Positions 36,792 to 45,838 of a DNA stretch of 64,000 nucleotides are shown piece by piece (position 1 is the stretch's first letter; every line of letters begins with the position of its first letter). Below the pieces are notes generated by a model that worked only from the letters and a program-made list of their open reading frames with translations, was not told the DNA's origin and ran no database searches. The stretch is from positions 124,001 to 188,000 of the forward strand of contig NZ_JACEGD010000002.1 in assembly GCF_016031635.1 (NCBI RefSeq), written 5' to 3'. The DNA is from Bradyrhizobium diversitatis (GTDB lineage: Bacteria; Pseudomonadota; Alphaproteobacteria; Rhizobiales; Xanthobacteraceae). A program made the position numbers and the translations under genes.

Positions 36792-36801
36792 TAACATGTT
36801 A
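36792..36801. promoter_or_regulatory. Palindrome in the dctP promoter region
   Basis: TAACATGTTA is a perfect 10-base palindrome 55 bases upstream of the dctP start, inside an AT-rich patch. The half sequence resembles the GTTAT/ATAAC halves of the candidate MarR sites, but the spacing differs. Confidence 0.35.
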
Positions 36802-36917
36802 TCTAACTGGCCGGCGCATTCAAGCCGGAACTGACGCGCGCCGTGCAGCGTCATCTACGTCAACCATGTTGCATGGATTTGTCGCTGCCGGGCGACGACC
36901 GCTCCCCTTTTGCGTAA

Positions 36918-38171
<1,254 letters not shown>

Positions 38172-38179
38172 CCACAGAT

Positions 38180-38278
38180 GTCATGCCCGCGCAGGCGGGC
38201 ATCCAGTACGCCGCGGCCCCTCGGTTTAGTCAAAACCGCCTCTGGAATACTGGATCACCCGCCTTCGCGGGTGATGAC
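38180..38278. repeat. Dispersed palindromic repeat, family D
   Basis: Left arm GTCATGCCCGCGCAGGCGGG continuing CATCCAGTA, right arm TACTGGATCACCCGCCTTCG continuing CGGGTGATGAC. The centre contains the small pair CGGTTTAGTC/CAAAACCG. It follows the pobA stop and may act as a terminator. Confidence 0.8.
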
Positions 38279-38404
38279 AGTGTCGTTGGGTGCGACGGCG
38301 CGTCCGTTTCAAACGCCCGCGCAAATTCCGTTTGAAACTTTGTAATTGATGCAACCGTCATCCACATCGCGTTCAATGCCGGCAATCAGCAACGCGAGAC
38401 AGCC

Positions 38405-38824
38405 ATGACCTCCATCGACATCCCCGCCGGCTTCGAGCCGCATTTCCGCAAATCCCCGCTCACCGATCCCTGGGAGCCGCTCTATTCGAAGAAGGCCGAT
38501 AAGAGCGTCACCGTGGGATTGCGGCTGGCGACGCCGCACACCAATGCGCGCGGGCTGATCCATGGCGGCTTGATCGCGGCGCTGGCCGATGCCGCCATGG
38601 GCTATAGCTGCGCGCAGGCGACGGCATGGACGACGTCGTTCGTCACCATCTCGCTGTCGGTCGACTATGTCGGCGCCGCCGAGATCGGCCAATGGCTCGC
38701 GGTCGAGGGCGAGGCGCTCAAAACCGGCTCCACGATCTGTTTCGCGCAATGCCTGGTCAAGGCCGATGACGTCGTGATCGCGCGGGCCAGCGGGACGTTC
38801 CGCGTGGTGCCGAAGAAGGGGTGA
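38405..38824 (+). CDS. PaaI-family thioesterase
   Basis: The 139-residue product is a hotdog-fold protein with the PaaI pattern: TPHTNARGLIHGGLIAALAD (HGG motif) and VTISLSVDYVGAAEIGQWL. Such enzymes hydrolyse aryl- or acyl-CoA esters. It lies downstream of pobA and may share its function in aromatic catabolism, although a repeat separates them and co-transcription is unsure. Confidence 0.88.
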   Translation: MTSIDIPAGFEPHFRKSPLTDPWEPLYSKKADKSVTVGLRLATPHTNARGLIHGGLIAALADAAMGYSCAQATAWTTSFVTISLSVDYVGAAEIGQWLAVEGEALKTGSTICFAQCLVKADDVVIARASGTFRVVPKKG

Positions 38825-38837
38825 GCTCTCTCTCCGT

Positions 38838-38927
38838 CGTCATGCCCGGGCTTGACCCGGGCATCCACGTCTTTCGCGCTTCATGTGAGGAGGCGCGTGG
38901 ATGGCCGGGACAAGCCCGGCCATGACG
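38838..38927. repeat. Dispersed palindromic repeat, family A
   Basis: A copy of 90 bases between the convergent thioesterase and LysR genes, starting CGTCATGCCCGGGCTTGACC and ending CCGGGACAAGCCCGGCCATG plus ACG. Confidence 0.87.
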
Positions 38928-38934
38928 GAAAGCA

Positions 38935-39819
38935 TCACCCGAACCTCCACTCCACCGTCTCCACCACGAGATCGACGAACGCCCGCACCTTGGCCGAGAG
39001 CAGGCGCGAGGTCGGATAGACGATGTGGATCGGCAGTGCCGGCTGCTCATATTTCGCCAGCACGGTCTTCAGCCGCCCGCGCTTCAAGCCCTCGGCGGCC
39101 TGATAGGCCAGCACCCGTGTCACGCCTCCGCCGGCCTCGGCATATTGCAGCGCCGCGTCGGCGCTGTTGCTGGTGAAGCGTGGGGTCGGGATGACCTCGA
39201 CGTCGCGGCCGTCGTGCTGGAAGCGCCATTCGGGCCAGGGGCCGAACTGGATGGTCTGGTGCTCGCGAAGCGCCTCCGGTGTCCTCGGCTCGCCATGTCG
39301 TTTGAGATAGCCGGGCGCGGCCACCACGATCCGCCGCATCGCGCCGACCTGGCGCGCCACAAGCGAGGAATCGGCGAGATGGCCGATCCGCACGGCCGCA
39401 TCGACGGCGTCCTCGACGAGATTGACCAGATGATCCGACAGTCTGAGCTCGCAGGCGACTTCGGGATAGCGCTTGAGATAGGCGGTCATGACCGGCCCGA
39501 CATGGAGCCGGCCGAAGCCGACCGGCGCCGACACCACCAGCCGCCCGCTCGGCCGGTTGCGCTCCTGCCGCGCCGAGCCGTCGGCCTCCTCGACATCGGC
39601 GAGGATGCGCCGCGCGCGCTCGAGATAGCGTGCGCCGACGTCGGTCAGCGTCACCTGCCGCGTGGTTCGCTGCAACAGCCGCGCGCCGAGGTGCTCCTCC
39701 AGCGCGGCGATCAGCCGGGTCACCGCCGAAGGCGACAGACGCAGCTTGCGCGCCGCCGGCGCGAAGCCGCGCAGATCGGCGACGGTGACGAACACGTGCA
39801 TGGCTTCGAGCCGGTCCAT
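38935..39819 (-). CDS. LysR-family transcriptional regulator
   Basis: The 294-residue product has the LysR winged helix (1-60; GFAPAARKLRLSPSAVTRLIAALE) followed by a periplasmic-binding-like effector domain (about 90-290). It is divergent from a pyridoxamine-phosphate-oxidase-like gene, and the palindrome ATTGCATATGCTGCAAT in the gap starts seven bases before its ATG. It probably represses itself and controls the divergent gene. Confidence 0.92.
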   Translation of the reverse strand: MDRLEAMHVFVTVADLRGFAPAARKLRLSPSAVTRLIAALEEHLGARLLQRTTRQVTLTDVGARYLERARRILADVEEADGSARQERNRPSGRLVVSAPVGFGRLHVGPVMTAYLKRYPEVACELRLSDHLVNLVEDAVDAAVRIGHLADSSLVARQVGAMRRIVVAAPGYLKRHGEPRTPEALREHQTIQFGPWPEWRFQHDGRDVEVIPTPRFTSNSADAALQYAEAGGGVTRVLAYQAAEGLKRGRLKTVLAKYEQPALPIHIVYPTSRLLSAKVRAFVDLVVETVEWRFG

Positions 39820-39826
39820 GGAGATT

Positions 39827-39843
39827 ATTGCATATGCTGCAAT
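39827..39843. promoter_or_regulatory. Probable LysR-type operator
   Basis: ATTGCATATGCTGCAAT has perfect 6-base arms with a 5-base spacer and contains the T-N11-A core typical of LysR boxes. It lies between the divergent LysR and PNPOx-like genes. Confidence 0.6.
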
Positions 39844-39943
39844 GATGAAGTGTCAAGTGGCCAGATTGTTCTGGCGGCTTGCAAGTCTATCTTATGCCTG
39901 GGAAGACGCAGGAATGCGCCGGAATTTTTAAGGAGACGTTCCG

Positions 39944-40570
39944 ATGACGACAGCAGCTGATGCCTATGCCAGCGACGTCGCCTTCTCGCCGGCGGTAAAG
40001 GCGATCCAGGCGCGCAAGGGCTCGCGCGAGGCCTATGCGCGTAGCGAGCAGCGCGGCTGGCGCACCGAGGTCGACGAGAACCTCGAAGCTTTCCTTGCCG
40101 ACGCCAACAGCTTCTATTTCGCCACCGCTTCAGCCGACGGCCAGCCCTACATCCAGCACCGCGGCGGACCGAAAGGGTTTCTCAAGGTGCTGGACAAGCA
40201 GACGCTGGCGTTCACCGATTATGCCGGCAACCAGCAATTCATCACGCAGGGCAATTTGTCGGAGAACCCCAAGGCTTACATCTTCGTGATGGACTACGCC
40301 CATCGCCGCCGCGTGAAGATCTGGGGCGAGGCGCGAGTGGTCGAGGACGACGAAGCGCTGACCGCGTCGCTGATGCCGAAAGGCTACCGCGCGCGGCCCG
40401 AGCAGGTGATCCTGTTCAAGATCGCGGCCTGGGACACCAACTGCCCGCAGCACATCCCGCAGAAGTTCGACGCAAGCGATGTCGCCGCGGCGCTGGCGGC
40501 GCGGGATGCGAGGATCGCAGAGCTGGAGGCCGAGGTGGCGGCGCTGAAGGAGAAGGTGACGGGAGGTTAG
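39944..40570 (+). CDS. Pyridoxamine 5'-phosphate oxidase-like flavin-binding protein
   Basis: The 208-residue product follows an AAGGAGA site. It has a PNPOx-like split barrel (about 45-155) with FYFATASADGQPYIQHRGGP, GFLKVLDKQTLAFTDYAGN and RVKIWGEARVVEDD, and a C-terminal coiled coil (about 180-205, IAELEAEVAALKEKV). Such proteins bind FMN or F420 and may reduce various electrophiles. It is under probable LysR control. Substrate unknown. Confidence 0.9.
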   Translation: MTTAADAYASDVAFSPAVKAIQARKGSREAYARSEQRGWRTEVDENLEAFLADANSFYFATASADGQPYIQHRGGPKGFLKVLDKQTLAFTDYAGNQQFITQGNLSENPKAYIFVMDYAHRRRVKIWGEARVVEDDEALTASLMPKGYRARPEQVILFKIAAWDTNCPQHIPQKFDASDVAAALAARDARIAELEAEVAALKEKVTGG

Positions 40571-40599
40571 TTGCGGGTATGCGCCGCGCACTCGGTGCA

Positions 40600-40743
40600 C
40601 CCTCTCCCCTTGTGGAAGAGGGTGGATTCGATGCGAAGCATCGAAGCCGGGCGAGGGGTTCTATCCTCATGAACGGTCTCACGCGCGGAGGGAACCCCTC
40701 ATCCGGCGCTTCGCGCCACCTTTTCCCACAAGGGGAGAAGGGA
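40600..40743. repeat. Dispersed palindromic repeat, family B-related
   Basis: Outer ends CCCTCTCCCCTTGTGGAAGA and TTTTCCCACAAGGGGAGAAG are complementary, with an internal pair around ATGCGAAGCAT. It is related to family B in layout but differs in sequence. It lies between the convergent PNPOx-like and livF genes. Confidence 0.7.
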
Positions 40744-40755
40744 AGCACGCCAGCG

Positions 40756-41487
40756 TTAAATCACGCTCTCGCCTTCGTGCTGGAAGCCGAGATAGCTGGC
40801 CGCCACCCGCTCGTTGGCCGCGATGTCGCTGGCCTTGCCGCTGAGCACGAACTCGCCGAGCTCCATCACATAGGCCTGGTCCGCGATCTTCAGCGCGGCT
40901 TGCGCGTTCTGCTCGACAAGCAGCACGGAGACGCCGGCGGCGCGCAGCTCGGTGACGATGCGGAAAATGTCGGCGACGATGATGGGAGCGAGGCCGAGGC
41001 TCGGCTCGTCCAGCATCAGGAGCTTTGGCTCGCCCATCAGCGCGCGGCCCATCGCGAGCATCTGCTGCTCGCCGCCGGAGAGCGTGCCGGCAAGCTGCTT
41101 GCGCCGCTCTTTCAGCCGCGGGAACAGCGTGTAGACCCGCTCCATCGAGGCTTTCGCCCGGCTCCGCTCGATGCGGAAGGCGCCGAGCTCGAGATTGTCC
41201 TCGACATTCATGGTTACGAACAATTCGCGGTGCTCGGGGACGAGGCCGAGGCCCATCGCGACGCGGTCCTCGATGTCGAGCCGGGCGAGATCCTGCCCGG
41301 CGAAGGCGACGCGGCCTTTCAGCGGCAGAATGCCCATGATGGCCGAAAGCAGCGTGGTCTTGCCGGCGCCGTTGGCGCCGACGATGGTGACGATCTCGTT
41401 GGCCCCGACCTCGAGCGAAACCGAACGCACCGCCTCGACCTTGCCATAGGCGACATGTGCGTCAGTGACGGACAACAGCGCGCTCAT
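40756..41487 (-). CDS. livF: ABC transporter ATPase, LivF type
   Basis: The 243-residue product has Walker A GANGAGKTT, signature LSGGEQQMLAMGRAL and Walker B LLMLDEPSLGLAP, the latter typical of LivF. The ATG overlaps the stop of the fused LivM-LivG gene by four bases (ATGA). It powers uptake of branched-chain amino acids or, in this branch, of aromatic or other acids. It is last in the reverse-strand livH-livMG-livF operon, which has no receptor gene. Confidence 0.93.
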   Translation of the reverse strand: MSALLSVTDAHVAYGKVEAVRSVSLEVGANEIVTIVGANGAGKTTLLSAIMGILPLKGRVAFAGQDLARLDIEDRVAMGLGLVPEHRELFVTMNVEDNLELGAFRIERSRAKASMERVYTLFPRLKERRKQLAGTLSGGEQQMLAMGRALMGEPKLLMLDEPSLGLAPIIVADIFRIVTELRAAGVSVLLVEQNAQAALKIADQAYVMELGEFVLSGKASDIAANERVAASYLGFQHEGESVI

Positions 41488-43253
41488 GCCGCCACTCCGA
41501 GATAGGCCTTGATCACTTCGGGATTGGACTTGATCGTGGCGGGGGTGCCCTCCGCGATCTTGGTGCCGAAATCGAGCACCACGATGCGATCGGCGAGGTT
41601 CATGACGAAGCCCATGTCGTGCTCGACCAGGAGCACGCTCATGCCGCCGTCGCGCAGCTCGCGCAGCAGCGTCGCGAGGCGCTGCTTCTCCATGTGGCGC
41701 AGGCCCGCGGCCGGCTCGTCGAGCAGCAGCAGCATCGGGTCGACGCAGAGCGCGCGGGCGATCTCGACGATGCGCTGCTGACCGAGCGAAAGGCTGCCTG
41801 CGAGCTGGTGCATCTGCTCGGTGAGGCCGACGCGCTCGATCTGGCGGGCGGCCTCGGCGAGCAGCTTGGCCTCATCAGTGCGGTCGAGGCGCAGCATCGA
41901 GGAGATCGGTCCGGAATGGCCGCGCAGATGCGCGCCGATCGCGACGTTCTCCAGCACGGTCATGTCGGGGACGAGCTTGACGTGCTGGAAGGTCCTGCTG
42001 ATGCCGAGCTTGACGATCTCCTGCGGCGGCGCGTTGTCGACCTTCCTGCCGAGCACCGAGATCGAGCCCGAGGTCGCCGACAGCACGCCGGTGATCAGAT
42101 TGAACGTCGTGCTCTTGCCGGCGCCGTTCGGGCCGATCAGCGCGACGATCTCGCGGGCCTTGACGTCGAAGGAAACGTTGTTGACCGCGACCACGCCGCC
42201 GAACTGTTTTCGCGCCTTCTCGACCTGAAGCAGGACGCCGGTCTCGGCGGGGGCGCGGGCGCGATGCTCCAGCTTCAGCGAGGTGTCCGGCTTCCTGCCA
42301 CTGGTGCGCTCCGGCAGGAACGACATCAGCCAGGGCCAGAGGCCGCCGGGCGCGAGCTGCAGCAGCGCCACCAGCATGATGCCGAACACGATGGTCTCGA
42401 CCTGGCCGGAGCCCGGCAGGATCAGCGGCAGATAGCTTTGCAGCACCTCTTTCAGCACGACGACGATCGCCGCGCCCAGGACGCCGCCCCAGACATAGCC
42501 GGCGCCGCCGACCACGGCGATGAAGAGGTACTCGATGCCCATATGCGCGCCGAACGGCGTCGGGTTCACCGCACGCTGGAGATGCGCGTAGAGCCAGCCC
42601 GAAAGGCCGGCGAGCACGGCGGCATGGATGAACACCAGCAGCTTGGCGCGCGGCGTGTGCACGCCGAAGGCTTCCGCCGCGACATGGCCGCGCCTGAGCG
42701 CGCGGATGGCGCGGCCGGTGCGGGAGTCCAGGAGGTTCATCGTCAGCAGGGCAGAGAGGATCACGGCGACCCAGATCGCGTAATAGATCGAGCCGGGCGA
42801 GAGCATCTTGAACGAGCCGATCGACAGCGGCGGGATCGCCGAGATGCCGTCGTTTCTCCCCAGGAATTCCAGCTTGCTGAACAGATAGAACAGCCCCAGC
42901 CCCCAGGCGAGCGTGCCGAGCGGCAGATAGTGGCCCGAGAGGCGGACGGTGATCAGCCCGAGCAGCACCGCGAGCGATCCGCTGACCACGAGCGACAGCG
43001 GCAGCGTCAGCCAGGGCGACAGGCCGTAGGCCGTCGACAGCACCGCGGTGGTGTAGGCGCCGAAGCCGACGAAGGCCGCCTGCCCGAACGAGGTCAGGCC
43101 GCCGACGCCGGTGAGCAGCACGAGGCCCATCGCGACCAGCGCGGCGAGGCCGATATTGTCGAGCAGCACGATCCAGAACGGCGGCATGCCGGGAACGAAC
43201 GGGATCGCCGCCATGACAGCTGCAAAGACGATGATGGGAAGCCGGCTCTGCAT
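41484..43253 (-). CDS. Fused LivM permease and LivG ATPase
   Basis: The 589-residue product joins two proteins that are usually separate. Residues 1-310 are a LivM permease with about ten membrane segments ([19 protein letters not shown], the [13 protein letters not shown] loop, and the [23 protein letters not shown]-like loop). After a basic linker (about 310-340), residues 340-589 are a LivG ATPase with Walker [10 protein letters not shown], signature SLGQQR and DEPAAGL. It lies seven bases after LivH. Fused LivMG proteins are known in some proteobacteria, so this is unusual but not unique. Confidence 0.9.
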   Translation of the reverse strand: MQSRLPIIVFAAVMAAIPFVPGMPPFWIVLLDNIGLAALVAMGLVLLTGVGGLTSFGQAAFVGFGAYTTAVLSTAYGLSPWLTLPLSLVVSGSLAVLLGLITVRLSGHYLPLGTLAWGLGLFYLFSKLEFLGRNDGISAIPPLSIGSFKMLSPGSIYYAIWVAVILSALLTMNLLDSRTGRAIRALRRGHVAAEAFGVHTPRAKLLVFIHAAVLAGLSGWLYAHLQRAVNPTPFGAHMGIEYLFIAVVGGAGYVWGGVLGAAIVVVLKEVLQSYLPLILPGSGQVETIVFGIMLVALLQLAPGGLWPWLMSFLPERTSGRKPDTSLKLEHRARAPAETGVLLQVEKARKQFGGVVAVNNVSFDVKAREIVALIGPNGAGKSTTFNLITGVLSATSGSISVLGRKVDNAPPQEIVKLGISRTFQHVKLVPDMTVLENVAIGAHLRGHSGPISSMLRLDRTDEAKLLAEAARQIERVGLTEQMHQLAGSLSLGQQRIVEIARALCVDPMLLLLDEPAAGLRHMEKQRLATLLRELRDGGMSVLLVEHDMGFVMNLADRIVVLDFGTKIAEGTPATIKSNPEVIKAYLGVAA

Positions 43254-43260
43254 CTTGGCG

Positions 43261-44301
43261 TCAGTCCTTCTCTTCCTCGACCGCGGGCGCGGCGAGCGAG
43301 CGCAGCAGCAGCACGGGGATCAGCAGCATGAAGACGATGACCTCCTTGTAGTTGGAGGCATAGAAGGACGAGAACGCCTCGACGATGCCGACGACCAGCG
43401 CCGCGACGGCGGTGAGGGGATAGCTGACGAGCCCGCCGATGATCGCGGCGACGAAGCCCTTCAGGCCGATCAGGAAGCCGCTGTCATAGTAGAGCGTCGT
43501 GATCGGTACGATCAGGATGCCCGACAGCGCGCCGATGACCGACGCCAGCAGGAAGGCGATCTGCCCGGACAGCGTTGTGCGGATGCCGGCAAGCCGCGCC
43601 CCCAGCCGGTTCACGGCGGTTGCGCGCAGCGCCTTGCCGTAGAGCGTCAGGCCGAAGAACAGCCAGAGCCCGACGATGAAGGCGATGGTGATGGCGTAGA
43701 CGGTGATGCTCTGGCCGGTGAAGCGTAGCGCGCCGGCGGTGAAGGCGCCGGACAGCACGGTAGGCCCACGCTGCCCCTCGGCGCCGAAGAACAGCAGGCC
43801 CAGCCCCTGCAGCGCGAGGTGGACGCCGACGGACGCGATCAGCAGCACCAGCACCGAGGTGTGCGCCAGCGGCTGGAACGCGATGCGGTAGAGGTAGAGG
43901 CCGATCATCGCGACGATCACCAGCGACAGCGCGATGCAGACCGCGACCGGCGGCTTCTGCGCGGCGAAGTACAGCGTCAGCGCCAGCACGATGGCCGGCA
44001 GCACGACGTTGGTAATGAGGCTGCGCACGATCAACCGCGCATGCAGCGCCTTGCGCGCCACGAACAGGTCGAAGCCGAAGGCGCCGATGCCGAGCGCAAG
44101 CGCGAGCTTTGCCGTGCCCGGCATCTGGCCCGCGGCCAGCGAGGCATAGGTCAGCGCGCCGTAGGTGACGAATTCGCCCTGGGGAATGAGGATGACGCGG
44201 GTGACGGCGAACACCAGCACCAGCGCCAGGCCGAGCAGCGCGTAGATCGCGCCATTGGTGATGCCGTCCTGTACCAGGAACAGCATGATGGTGGTATTCA
44301 A
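43261..44301 (-). CDS. livH: ABC transporter permease, LivH type
   Basis: The product is a LivH permease (GITNGAIYALLGLALVLVFA, LIPQGEFVTYGALTYA, and the late loop AVNRLGARLAGIRT). I place the start at the TTG at 44301, preceded by GAGGGGGA; the first in-frame ATG, at 44286, has no ribosome site. The region upstream to 44343 is open but AT-rich. It is the first gene of the livH-livMG-livF operon and is divergent from a MarR regulator gene with a palindrome-rich gap between. Confidence 0.88.
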   Translation of the reverse strand: MNTTIMLFLVQDGITNGAIYALLGLALVLVFAVTRVILIPQGEFVTYGALTYASLAAGQMPGTAKLALALGIGAFGFDLFVARKALHARLIVRSLITNVVLPAIVLALTLYFAAQKPPVAVCIALSLVIVAMIGLYLYRIAFQPLAHTSVLVLLIASVGVHLALQGLGLLFFGAEGQRGPTVLSGAFTAGALRFTGQSITVYAITIAFIVGLWLFFGLTLYGKALRATAVNRLGARLAGIRTTLSGQIAFLLASVIGALSGILIVPITTLYYDSGFLIGLKGFVAAIIGGLVSYPLTAVAALVVGIVEAFSSFYASNYKEVIVFMLLIPVLLLRSLAAPAVEEEKD

Positions 44302-44386
44302 GACCGGACGCTCCCCCTCAAAATTGAGGACCGGTCTCCGCAATTGCGGTGGATGGTCCCCTCACAGCCATTGAAATACGCTGACG

Positions 44387-44420
44387 ATATTTGATATGGT
44401 CCATAACAATTATCAAATAT
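44387..44420. promoter_or_regulatory. Inverted repeat between livH and marR, probable MarR operator
   Basis: Arms ATATTTGATA and TATCAAATAT (10 bp, perfect) flank 14 bases. Across the left arm lies GATATGGTCCATAAC (44393-44407), which fits the G(T/A)TAT-N5-ATAA(C/T) motif seen at the crotonase and pobA promoters. Confidence 0.7.
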
Positions 44421-44478
44421 AACATCAAGGGTGGGGAACGACCCGTCCCGAATTTAGCGGGATTACGAGCACGAGGCG

Positions 44479-45000
44479 ATGACCGTTTCCAGAACCGCTG
44501 AAAAGTCCTCCGAAAAACCGGCCGACGCGGGCAAGGGCCGCAAGGACGCGGGCGAGGTCCAAACCGAAGCGCTCCAGCTGGGCGAACTGTCCGAACAGCT
44601 CGGCTATGTCCTGAAGCGGGCCCAGCTCAAGGTGTTCGAGAACTTTCTGCGCTGCATGGCCTCGCTCCAACTGACGCCGGCGCAGTTCTCGGTCCTGCTC
44701 CTGGTCGAGAAGAACCCCGGCCGCAACCAGACCGAGATCGCCTCCACGCTCGGCATCCTCAGGCCGAACTTCGTGGCCATGCTCGACAATCTCGAAAGCC
44801 GCGACCTCTGCGCGCGGATCCGCTCCACCAACGACCGCCGCTCGCACATCCTGGTGCTCACCGACAAGGGCAAGGCCGTGCTGGCCCGCGCCAAGAAGCT
44901 GGTTGCCACCAAGCACGAGGCCCGGCTGAACGATCTGCTCGGCCAGGCCAACCGCGAAGCCCTGATCGGAATGCTCTCGAAGATCGCCAACGAGTTCTGA
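44479..45000 (+). CDS. MarR-family transcriptional regulator
   Basis: The 173-residue product has a charged N-terminal tail (1-30) and a MarR winged helix (LTPAQFSVLLLVEKNPGRNQ, TLGILRPNFVAMLDNLESRD, NDRRSHILVLTDKGK). MarR proteins near aromatic-acid genes, such as CouR and BadR types, are relieved by aroyl-CoA or aromatic acids. It is divergent from livH across a perfect 10-bp inverted repeat and probably represses both itself and the transporter operon. Confidence 0.92.
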   Translation: MTVSRTAEKSSEKPADAGKGRKDAGEVQTEALQLGELSEQLGYVLKRAQLKVFENFLRCMASLQLTPAQFSVLLLVEKNPGRNQTEIASTLGILRPNFVAMLDNLESRDLCARIRSTNDRRSHILVLTDKGKAVLARAKKLVATKHEARLNDLLGQANREALIGMLSKIANEF

Positions 45001-45002
45001 CT

Positions 45003-45209
45003 CTTACCCTCCCCTGGAGGGCAGGGCCATCGCATATGAATTTTCGAGAGGCCGTCATGCCCGGGCTTGTCCCGGGCATCCACGTTCTTCGTGCTGCGTA
45101 GAAAGACGTGGATGGCCGGGACAAGCCCGGCCATGACGACGTGGAGAGGCTCGGTGCCCATAGCCCACATCTCATACGCGATTCCCCTGCCCCTCCAGGG
45201 GAGGGTAAG
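45003..45209. repeat. Nested palindromic repeats: family A element inside an outer palindrome
   Basis: An outer pair of 19-base arms (CTTACCCTCCCCTGGAGGG at 45003-45021, its complement at 45191-45209) encloses a complete family A repeat (45053-45138). The parts between are also partly complementary (CAGGGCCATCGCATATGA with TCATACGCGATTCCCCTG). This suggests a family A element inserted into the loop of an older palindrome. Confidence 0.8.
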
Positions 45210-45215
45210 CGCGCC

Positions 45216-45401
45216 TCAATCCACCAAAATCACCCTGATATCATTCACGTTCGTCAGCTTCGGGCCGGGTTGCAGCAGATCGCGCGTGGCCTCGAAGAAC
45301 GTCGTCGCGTCGTTGTTGTCGAGATGGGCCTGCGGCTGCAGCCCTTGCGCCTTCATCTTCGCGAAGGTCGCAGCATCGAACAGCGCGCCCCACGCGCCCG
45401 G
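45216..45401 (-). pseudogene. C-terminal remnant of a glycerate kinase (ttuD) gene
   Basis: Reading the reverse strand from 45401 to the stop at 45216-45218 gives a peptide ending FDAATFAKMKAQGLQPQA, then LDNNDATTFFEATRDLL and TNVNDIRVILVD. By eye 47 of the last 54 residues are identical to the end of the intact TtuD encoded at 53007-54290. Upstream of about 45401 the similarity stops, and no start codon with a ribosome site fits. The catalytic part is missing. It is a dead 3' fragment in the same orientation as the intact gene, with the XRE and Hyf genes between. Confidence 0.85.
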
Positions 45402-45449
45402 AGGGTGTAAGCTCCGAGGACATCGAATGGAATGACGCGTTGCATCTAG

Positions 45450-45474
45450 AAAATGATGCTTGAAACATCATTTT
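45450..45474. promoter_or_regulatory. Perfect inverted repeat upstream of the XRE gene, probable autoregulatory operator
   Basis: Arms AAAATGATG and CATCATTTT (9 bp) flank CTTGAAA. The element lies 54 bases before the GTG start chosen for the XRE gene, where it would cover the promoter of the XRE-hyf transcript. Confidence 0.65.
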
Positions 45475-45528
45475 GCGCGTCCTAAGCTTGGTAACTCAAT
45501 CACTGTACCTGCCACGGACATTCGCCCC

Positions 45529-45798
45529 GTGATCACCGCCGCGCAGCTTCGAGCCGCCCGTGCCTTACTCAGGATTGACCAGCGCGAACTCGCGCAGCGC
45601 TGTTCACTGTCGCTGCCCACCATCCAGCGCATGGAGGCCTCCGAAGGGGTGATCCGGGGCAATGTCGATTCTCTGGTGAAGCTGGTTGACGCACTGTCGG
45701 TTGCCGGCATCGAGTTGATCGCCGAGGGGGCGGTGTCGAGCGCCGGGGGCCGCGGGGTGCGGCTGAAGTCTGCACCTCCGAGCGCGGGCGACCGATAG
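45529..45798 (+). CDS. Small XRE-family helix-turn-helix regulator
   Basis: I place the start at the GTG at 45529, giving 89 residues that begin (M)ITAAQLRAARALLRIDQREL and contain the HTH (LAQRCSLSLPTIQRMEA). An earlier TTG at 45460 would put the palindrome inside the gene, which is less likely. The protein is a single HTH with a short tail, similar to antitoxin-like or local regulators. It lies 40 bases before hyfB, on the same strand, and probably controls the operon via the palindrome upstream. Confidence 0.8.
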   Translation: MITAAQLRAARALLRIDQRELAQRCSLSLPTIQRMEASEGVIRGNVDSLVKLVDALSVAGIELIAEGAVSSAGGRGVRLKSAPPSAGDR

Positions 45799-45838
45799 CG
45801 ATGACAGCCCGCGCACAGATCATGATCGAGGAGCGGCC

